Shown one piece after another: positions 1 to 6,965 of a stretch of 21,196 nucleotides of DNA. The DNA is taken from positions 1 to 21,196 of the forward strand of contig QANT01008645.1 of the NCBI GenBank assembly GCA_003254885.1. Reading direction: 5' to 3'. Below the pieces are notes generated by a model. That model saw nothing but the letters and a program-made list of their open reading frames with translations. It did not search any database and had not been told where the DNA came from. The position numbers and the translations under genes are program-made. The DNA comes from Purshia tridentata (lineage: Eukaryota > Streptophyta > Magnoliopsida > Rosales > Rosaceae). Position 1 is the stretch's first letter, and the number at the start of each line of letters is the position of its first letter.

Positions 1-545
1 TATTTGTAATTTAGAAATGTTTTATTGATTTATTTATAATTTTCTAAATTTTAAAACCAAAAAATCAAGCCAAAAGATTAACAAAACCCCAAATCTTTTT
101 TTTTTTTCCAATTATCCAAAGTCCAAACCNCTAAACCTTTTTCTTTTCTTTTTTCCCTTTCCTTCATCACGTGCCTTTGTCTTCTTCTTCTTTTTTTTTT
201 TTCCTTTTTTTCTCTTTTCTTCCTTCCTATTCGGCACATTGGCTCCACCTTCACTTTTTGTTTTTTTCTTTCTTTTTCTCCTTTTTCCCTTTCCTTCTTT
301 CTTTCCTCTTTCCTTTCCCTTCCTTTCTCTTCCTTTATTTTTTCATACCACAAATTGAAAAAATAAAAATAAAGCTGAGTAAAAATCATTGGCACTAGGA
401 TGAAGAAAATTTATGGTGATCGAGCCAGAACACAAACTGAATTTAAAAATCATCAATTAATCAATGAAAGTAGTTAACTAATTGGAGTCAAACTGATGAG
501 CAAACTCAAAAGTTTTCAGATGGATTGATTTAGATACAGCAAAGT
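1..545. other. Gene-free left edge with a pyrimidine-rich tract (about 95-345)
   Basis: The plus strand from about 95 to 345 is almost entirely T and C runs, so long open frames on both strands there are compositional artefacts rich in Lys/Arg/Glu or Phe/Ser/Leu. Position 130 is an ambiguous base. The stretch 346-545 is AT-rich and I see no gene, RNA or repeat in it; it would be the 3' flank of the minus-strand LRR fragment that follows. Confidence 0.6.
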
Positions 546-880
546 TCAACAATCATGCCCGTCCCTTTGGATCGCCAAGTCAACAATACTTATGTTGGGG
601 ATCCAATTGATGTTGTCCAATCTTCACCTGTTCTCACACTGTACCGCCCCTTTAAAATGTCACTGTCCAAAATGATAAAATATTTGAGGGAGCTTGGTAG
701 TCCTCCGTCTGGAATTGATTGAAGACTACTGCAACGATTGATGCACAACTTTTCAAGTGAAGTTAGGTGATGAACTGAAGGTAGGGCGACCAATTTTTGA
801 CAAGACTCGATGACGAGATCTCTAAGATTAGGCGTGACATTTTCATTTATCCCTGACCAAGTTTCCAAATTTGGCATGAA
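546..880 (-). pseudogene. 3' fragment of a CNL-type NLR (LRR end), broken
   Basis: Read on the minus strand from about 880, the translation contains WSGINEN, then NLRDLVIESCQKLVALPS, LTSLEKLCINRCSSLQSIP and SSLKYFIILDSDILKGR, ending near GEDW. This matches the last LRRs of the CNL pseudogene at 13317-16151 (WSGINEN, ALVTLPS, SLIILECDILKERCK, GGDWEK) block for block. It is therefore the C-terminal end of a related CNL. No NB-ARC or earlier LRR is joined to it. Compared with the other copy, one base is missing just after the GEDW codons. The frame therefore stops at 590-592 instead of continuing into the expected IPNI; the shifted frame runs to a TGA at 546-548. Homology ends abruptly at about 880, next to a CT/GA-rich stretch and the copia remnant. 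It is a relic in opposite orientation to the other two NLR units. Confidence 0.8.
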
Positions 881-1009
881 TACCCTCCCCCACCCACCCC
901 ACCTCCTTCTCTCCGCTCCGGCCTCTCCCTCGGCTGCATCTCTCTCTTCCTCTTTCTCACTCAGAGAGGAAGAAAGAAATGATGGAGAGAGAGATGAAGA
1001 GAGAAATGA
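881..1009. other. Low-complexity junction between LRR fragment and copia remnant
   Basis: A C/T-rich stretch (about 881-960) passes into a G/A-rich stretch (about 961-1009). It has no similarity to the NLR fragment on its left or the retrotransposon on its right. An open frame crosses the junction on each strand, but the part encoded here is compositional. Confidence 0.4.
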
Positions 1010-2584
1010 ATTTTTTGTTGAACTCAATGAAGAAGTTTGTGGAAATGTAAGCCTTGGAGATTCTTCGAAGCTAACAGTTCAAGGAAAAGAACAAAAGGTG
1101 TATCGTTTGAAGAAAGCTTGGTATGGCTTAAAGCAAGCCCCACGCTTTTGAAATTCACGCATTGACAGCTATTTTTAACAAAATGGATTTGTAAAAATGT
1201 CTATATGAATACTCAGTCTACATGAAGAATGTCGATAAAGGAGAATTTCTAATTTTCTTTGTTTATACGTGGACAATTTGCTATTCATTGATAGTGAAAA
1301 AATGTTTACAAAATTCAAACAGTCGATGTTCAAGGAGTTTGAGATGATTAAAAATGGATTAATGTCTTACTTTCTTGGGATAAAAGTGAAGCAAGAGAAT
1401 GATAAAAATTTTAAGATCTCTCCAAAGAAATACATGAGAGAGATTTTGGAGAAATTCAAAATGGACAATTTTAACTCTGTTAACACTCCTATTGCTACAT
1501 GACTTAAGCTATCAAAAGAAGGAGAAGGAAAGCTTGTTGGCCCTATGTTGTAAAAGAGTCTTGTTGGAAGCTTAATCTATTTGACAGTGACAAGGTCTGA
1601 TATTGTGTATGGAGTTGGACATGTAAGTCGTTATATGGAGACAACAAGAGAATCTCATTGGCTAGCTGCTAAAAGGATACTAAGGTATGTTAAAGGTACT
1701 CTCAGTTTTGGTCTTTTCTATGCTTATGGTGAAGATGCAAAATTGGTTGGCTATTCAGTCAGTGACTAAGGAGGTGATCAAGATGAGAGGAAAAGCAAAA
1801 CTGTATATGTTTTCTATCTTGGTACAACAGCTTTCTCTTGGACATCAAAGAAGCAAGCAATCATAGCATTGACATCATGTGAGGCCGAGTATGTGGCTGT
1901 TTGGTCTACTGTGTGCGAGACTATTCAGTTAAGAAATCTTTTGGAATCATTGAATCACCCACAAAAAGAACCTATAGTGATTCACGTGGACAACAAGTCA
2001 ACAATTAAACTGGCAAAGAATCCAGTGCAGCATGGAAGGAGTAAGCATATTGACACTAGGTTCCATTTTCTAAAGGACCATATTTAGCAGAAGGCAATTG
2101 AGCTTGTGTATTGTCGCACCATGGAGCAGGTGGCTGACATCTTTACAAAGCCAATACCAATTGAATCCTTCAAGAGGCTACGAGAAATACTAGGAATGAA
2201 GATAGTGTGATTTAAGGGGGCATGCTGGAAGTCACATGCAAATCAAATAAGTGAACAAACACATCACATGGGTTGGCAACTTGGCTGGTTTTTGAAACAC
2301 TTTAAGTAACTAGATTTATTAGCTAGTTCTACTATTTCACCAACTTGTAATAAATTGGTTTGTTGACTTTTGTGATGAAAGCTCCCTATGTAAGGGATAT
2401 GCATTTGTAAGTTTCGATTAAGCAATCAGACTTGATCATTATTCAGTCCAATAAAATAAAATTTTATGCTCTTTTATTATTTGAGTGTGAGTGACTGGTG
2501 TGATAAAATTTGTAGACTTTTCACCCATATATTGGTATTAGTCTGAAAGTCAATAAAATCTCCCAGCTTGACCAATTCCAAGCA
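1010..2584 (+). mobile_element. Ty1/copia retrotransposon remnant, 5'-truncated (RT end, RNase H, 3' LTR)
   Basis: The plus strand encodes diagnostic copia polyprotein blocks in order: LNEEV and KVYRLKKAWYGLKQAPR (reverse transcriptase), YVDN in place of the YVDD active site, SYFLGIKV, LTVTRSDIVYGVGHVSRYM, then RNase H with SKKQAIIALTSCEAEYVA, VDNKSTIKLAKN and SKHIDTRFHFLKD. The polyprotein ends near LREILGMKIV with a TGA at 2208-2210. Gag, protease, integrase, the front of RT and the 5' LTR are absent. In-frame stops lie at about 1149, 1500, 1551, 1767 and 2085, and the frame shifts near 1195 and back near 1258. It cannot encode a working polyprotein. A polypurine tract (2211-2220) and a 3' LTR follow. 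The left boundary near 1010 is where recognisable RT begins, not a proven insertion junction. Confidence 0.85.
2223..2584 (+). repeat. Probable 3' LTR of the copia remnant
   Basis: The polypurine tract TTTAAGGGGG (2211-2220) sits just downstream of the polyprotein stop, where second-strand priming normally occurs, so the LTR should begin within a few bases. TGCTGGAA starts at 2223 and an imperfect inverted match, TTCCAAGCA, ends at 2584. That gives TG...CA ends and a length near 362 bp, typical of copia LTRs. A possible polyadenylation signal (AATAAAATAAAA) lies near 2450-2461. TTGAC W-box cores occur at 2363 and 2568. With no 5' LTR in the window the ends cannot be confirmed, and I found no target-site duplication. 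Confidence 0.55.
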
Positions 2585-2889
2585 TCTAGCTGGATACATG
2601 TGTCTTTCTTGCTGAGTGGTGATGTAGAATTTTTTTTTATTTATCTTGAGTGCGCATGCTGAGGCAGAAATATAGATGCATCCAAATTATTAATTTTTTT
2701 TATTGGAAAAAGAATAGTATTATTAATTTATTATACAATATTTTATATGAAATTTTTTCTTCGGACTCACTGTGGATGCCATTCTCACAATCAACCTTTT
2801 GGGAGAGTTGACCATGCTTTCCTTGTAAAGAGCCCCAGCCGCCAGTCGTCATCTTACATCTCTCAGAACCAGTGCAATCCTTGCTACCA
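2585..2889 (+). promoter_or_regulatory. Proximal upstream region of the TIR-NLR gene
   Basis: This 305-bp gap lies between the LTR end and the chosen ATG. It is AT-rich near 2690-2750, with TATA-like sequence around 2730-2745, and has a TTGACC W-box core at 2808-2813. W-boxes bind WRKY factors and are common in NLR promoters. Neither a transcription start nor promoter activity is shown by sequence alone. The only open frames here overlap the real exon out of frame. Confidence 0.3.
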
Positions 2890-3410
2890 ATGGATACCAG
2901 CACAACCCATGAAGCCTTCTCTTCATCCTCATCCTCATCCTCCTCAAAACCATGGATCTATGACGTGTTCTTGAGCTACAGTGGTGAAGAGACACTCAGT
3001 AGCTTCACGGACCTCCTCTACTTAGCACTAAAAGAGGCTGGACTCAACGCGTTTACTGCCGATTATGAAATAGAAAGGGAGGAAGATAAAGCGGCCAAAC
3101 TGCTGCAGGCAATCCAAGGGTCTCGGATCTCTGTCATCGTCTTCTCGAGGAATTATGCGGCTTTCTCTTGGTGTCTTGAGGAGCTGGTAAAGATCATGGC
3201 GTGTAGAAGAACAATTGGTCAATTGGTTATGCCAATATTCTATGATGTTGATCCTTCAGATGTCAGGAAACAGATCGGTAGTTATGCAGAAGCATTTGAT
3301 AGACATGAAGATCGTTGTGGGTTAGATATTGAAAATTTACAGAGGTGGAGAGCTGCTCTTACTGAAGCTGCAAATTTGTCTGGCTGGGATCTTAGAAACA
3401 CTGCGGATGG
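2890..3410 (+). CDS. Exon 1: TIR domain
   Basis: The start is ATG at 2890. The frame stays open upstream only to a GTG at 2872, and MDTST fits an NLR start better. Residues 11-19 are nine serines. The TIR begins at WIYDVFLSYSGEET (canonical form YDVFLSFRGEDT) and continues with VIVFSRNYAAFSWCLEELV, MPIFYDVDPSDVRKQ and LQRWRAALTEAANLSGW. The Glu of the WCLxEL motif (E98), equivalent to the catalytic NADase glutamate of plant TIRs, is kept. The loop usually reading RGE is REE (residues 63-65), and the helix after GEET has Leu in place of the usual Arg (L36). The exon ends at GG|GTAATT; splicing to 3776 restores the common TIR/NB-ARC junction NTADGYEGKFI. Confidence 0.88.
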
Positions 3411-6400
3411 GTAATTACTAATTTCCTTGAACAATGATTAACTTCTCCATATATGTCAGGGTTCACATATTTCTTGATCCTTGACCTACCCCCAACCAAT
3501 GTATTTGTGGCTCCACTATGTATATATGTACCTCTCGAGTTTACATTTTTGTTTGAGCCCTTTCAGATATTTAAAACTTTAATGGTATTTGAAGATTTTG
3601 ATTCCTCAATTTATGAAATATTTTTTTGAAATGTACTTCCTCGTACTAATTAGGAGCAGTTGCCAAAATCTTGTTCACTCCAGGCAATCTATTGTTTTAA
3701 TGAATAAGTTATTTAATTCATTTAATATTGTAATTGCATCATGTGAGTGGTTCTGATTTTGAATTTATTTTCCAGGTATGAAGGGAAGTTTATCAGAGAT
3801 ATTATTGATTACATTACTAGCAAGTTGAACAAGACAGATTTATGCGTAGCTGCCTTTCCAGTCGGAATAAGTTCCCGAGTACAAGATATGATTCATTATT
3901 TAGGTATTGGGATGAATGATGTTCGCATGGTTGGAATTTGGGGAATGGGTGGAATTGGCAAAACAACAATTGCCAAAGCCATTTATAACAAATTTTATCA
4001 TAGCTTTGAAGGTAAAAGTTTCCTTGCAAATGTGAGGGAAACTACAAAGCGCCCCAATGGTTTGGTTCGTTTGCAAGAACAATTGATTTCTGATATCTTG
4101 GAAACAACCAAGATAAAGATAGGAAGCCTTGATAATGGGATCAATATGATAAAAGAAACACTTGGATGTAGAAGGGTACTTGTCATAATTGATGACATAG
4201 ATCAAGAGGAGCAACTAAATATGTTAGCTAGAAACCATGACTGGTTTGGTCCAGGTTCTAGAATTATTATGACAACAAGAGATCAACGCTTGCTAAGGAA
4301 ACCTAAAGTGGTATCAATATATCGGGCACAAGATCTGGATGTACTAGAATCTCTTGAACTCTTTAGTTGGCATGCCTTTAGGGATAGTTATCGTAGTGAA
4401 GAATATTATGAACTCTCAATGAATGTAGTTACTTACTGTCAGGGTTTGCCGCTAGCCCTTGTAGTTTTAGGTTGTTCTCTATTTGGAAGGAGCATAACAG
4501 AGTGGAAAAGTAAATTGGAGGAATGCTACAGAATTCTTGATGGCCAAATACAAGAAATTTTGAGAGTAAGTTTTGATGGTCTAAGTGAAGATGAAAAAGA
4601 TATATTCCTTGAGATATCTTGTTCCTTTATTGGTATGGACAAAAATGATGTCATAGAAATATTGAATGCCTGTGGCTATTCTGCAGAAATGGGAATTATT
4701 GTCCTAGTTCAAAGGTCCCTTCTGACTGTTAATGAGAGAAACCAGCTGATGATGCATGATTTGGTTCGAGATATGGGTAGAGAAATTGCCCATGCAAAAT
4801 ATCTTGACGACCCTGGAAAATATAGTATGTTATTGCATTATGAAGATGTACCCAATCTATTGATGACAGACAAACCTGTAAGTACACCTTCGCAATCAAA
4901 TCTTAAAATGCATGCATGTAATAAACATATCTGATAAATTGTATGTCCTGGATGTGTACGTAGCTAATCTAGTCGATTTTGTTTTCCATATATATCATCT
5001 CACTGTTTTGCAGTTGCATTAAGTAGGTTGACTAGTACAAATAATTCTCAAGTATATGCAAAATCAACAATTTCAATGCATGCGTTGGCAAAACCCATAC
5101 TATATATAGTGTAGGACCCACTTACCTCTCTTGTGGTTAATTGGTTTCAGAACCTCCACTTGTTTTTACTTAACTCGTAATCTTAGTCATATATATATGT
5201 ATTCATGTGATCAAAAGATAAACTGGTTTCTTAACATGCACTTTGTGTGTGTGTGTGAAAGTTCACATTCATGTAATCACAATCCTTAAATTTATAATAC
5301 ATTAATTGTTAGGATTCACAAAGTAAAAACAAGTAAAACAGATAATGCAACTCTTTTGTGGTTCATACATGCATTAATGCCTCTGCTTATGGGAGATAAA
5401 TGAAAATAGACAGTGGTAGTTAAGGACTAAACTAATTAATGGAGATGTAAGCCCTAAATGAATTCTTCTTGTTCTTGATGATGTGTATCTTACTTCAGAT
5501 GCAAGATGGGTTTATATATTCATGAATTAAAATCATCATAACAATGGGCTAACAAAACAGATGCATCCGTATACTTATGACATAGGGAAATAAATTGTTC
5601 TCTTAGATCCAAAGGATCGAGGTCAGGGGACGTAGAAGATTAAGTGATGACAATTCTTTTAGTTCTTAAACATTTTGTTTGAAAGTTTCATCAAGAAACA
5701 ACAGAAACCATAAACATGCTCTTATATATGTGTCTGTTTTTCTTTACAGAAACGTGGATTGATTAAAAGTGTCAGGGATATCAAGCAGTTTTCCAGACTA
5801 GTCAAAGAAGTTAAGAAACCAATCACAGAATTTATGGTAAGAAACATGCTCCTCTTGTTTGTGTGCATATTTTTCATGTTATTCTACATCCTTGACACTT
5901 GTTGGTTACTTATCCAAATGCTTTCTCTTAGTGTATGCGCATCGATGAAGGTAACAAGCATGTGAACCCGGCAAGCACTCCTTCAAAAAATTCAAATGAA
6001 ATTTCATCTTCTCTCTACTCTGAAGAACCTTTTGCTGAACATGAATATGAATTATTGCCATATTCTTCATTATGTTTAGAGGAAAATATGGAACCCGGTA
6101 ACTCGGTTGATTCTTTAAGAACTCAGAAGAAAAGGCAAGGTATGATTTCTTCCATTTAGTTTATTTTTTGGGGATTTTAAATATATTTGTTTTCATTTTA
6201 TGTTTGCCAATTGATGTAGATGCATTTTGGTTGGTGAGAAAATCAAGAGAGGATTTTATATACTTTTTGTATCAATTGTTTTATTTTTAAATTTTAATAC
6301 TTAATTACTGGAAACCCCTAAATGGCCAATTCCTTCATTGCACTCACTTTCTTTTTTCCATTACCGCCCTGTGCATAGTTATAATATTATTTTTAACCTT

Positions 6401-6916
6401 TTTATCTTTTAAATTTAATTTTTTAGGATTATATATGTTAGAGGTTATTGGGTTTAATTATTGTAGGATTTAGTATGGTTTAAGTTTGGGACTTAAATGT
6501 AGGATTGATTACTTCCAGCTGTGAAATTTATGGTTTAATGTTTAAACTCTTGAGTTATAGTTTCATAATGGCCAGCGGCTGAAAAAAAAATATGCCGATA
6601 GGCAACAAATTTGCTCACCACTTTAATTTGGGAGCATCACCACTATCTTTACACATGTCATCTGTCTTCTACATTAACGATAATTAATTATGAGAGAGAA
6701 AATAATTAAGTAATTAGAAAACTTATTTGTCTTCCCAAAAACTTCTATTAATTTACTCACTATATCCCTCATTTTTTTTTTTTGTAAACTCTACAACTCA
6801 ATTTTACACTTTGAAGTTTGAACAAATAACAAATAAAATCTAAAACAATGATGCTCACCTCCTTCCCGCCTGTGTCTGTGTGGCAACCCTCCCTGGGAGG
6901 CACCATCCTCCCCTGA

Positions 6917-6965
<49 letters not shown>

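Noticed and set aside
78..398. Open frames on both strands rich in Lys/Arg/Glu or Phe/Ser/Leu
   Set aside because: They are translations of a T/C homopolymer-like tract and one contains an ambiguous base; no domain or codon bias supports a gene.
810..1151. A 113-codon plus-strand frame joining LRR antisense, CT-rich sequence and RT
   Set aside because: Only the last part (from about 1010) matches copia RT. The first part is antisense to the LRR fragment, so it is a chance fusion across a junction.
2872..2889. Six-codon N-terminal extension of the TIR protein
   Set aside because: It would start at GTG; the first ATG in frame is at 2890 and gives a normal TNL N-terminus.
4878..4934. Coding extension of the NB-ARC exon to TGA
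   Set aside because: It follows a strong GTAAGT donor at the conserved TNL splice position. It is kept only as a possible unspliced TIR-NBS product.
5837..5931. Hydrophobic stretch (LLLFVCIFFMLFYIL) that looks like a membrane helix
   Set aside because: It is the translation of the T-rich intron between exons 3 and 4, bounded by GTAAGA and CTCTTAG.
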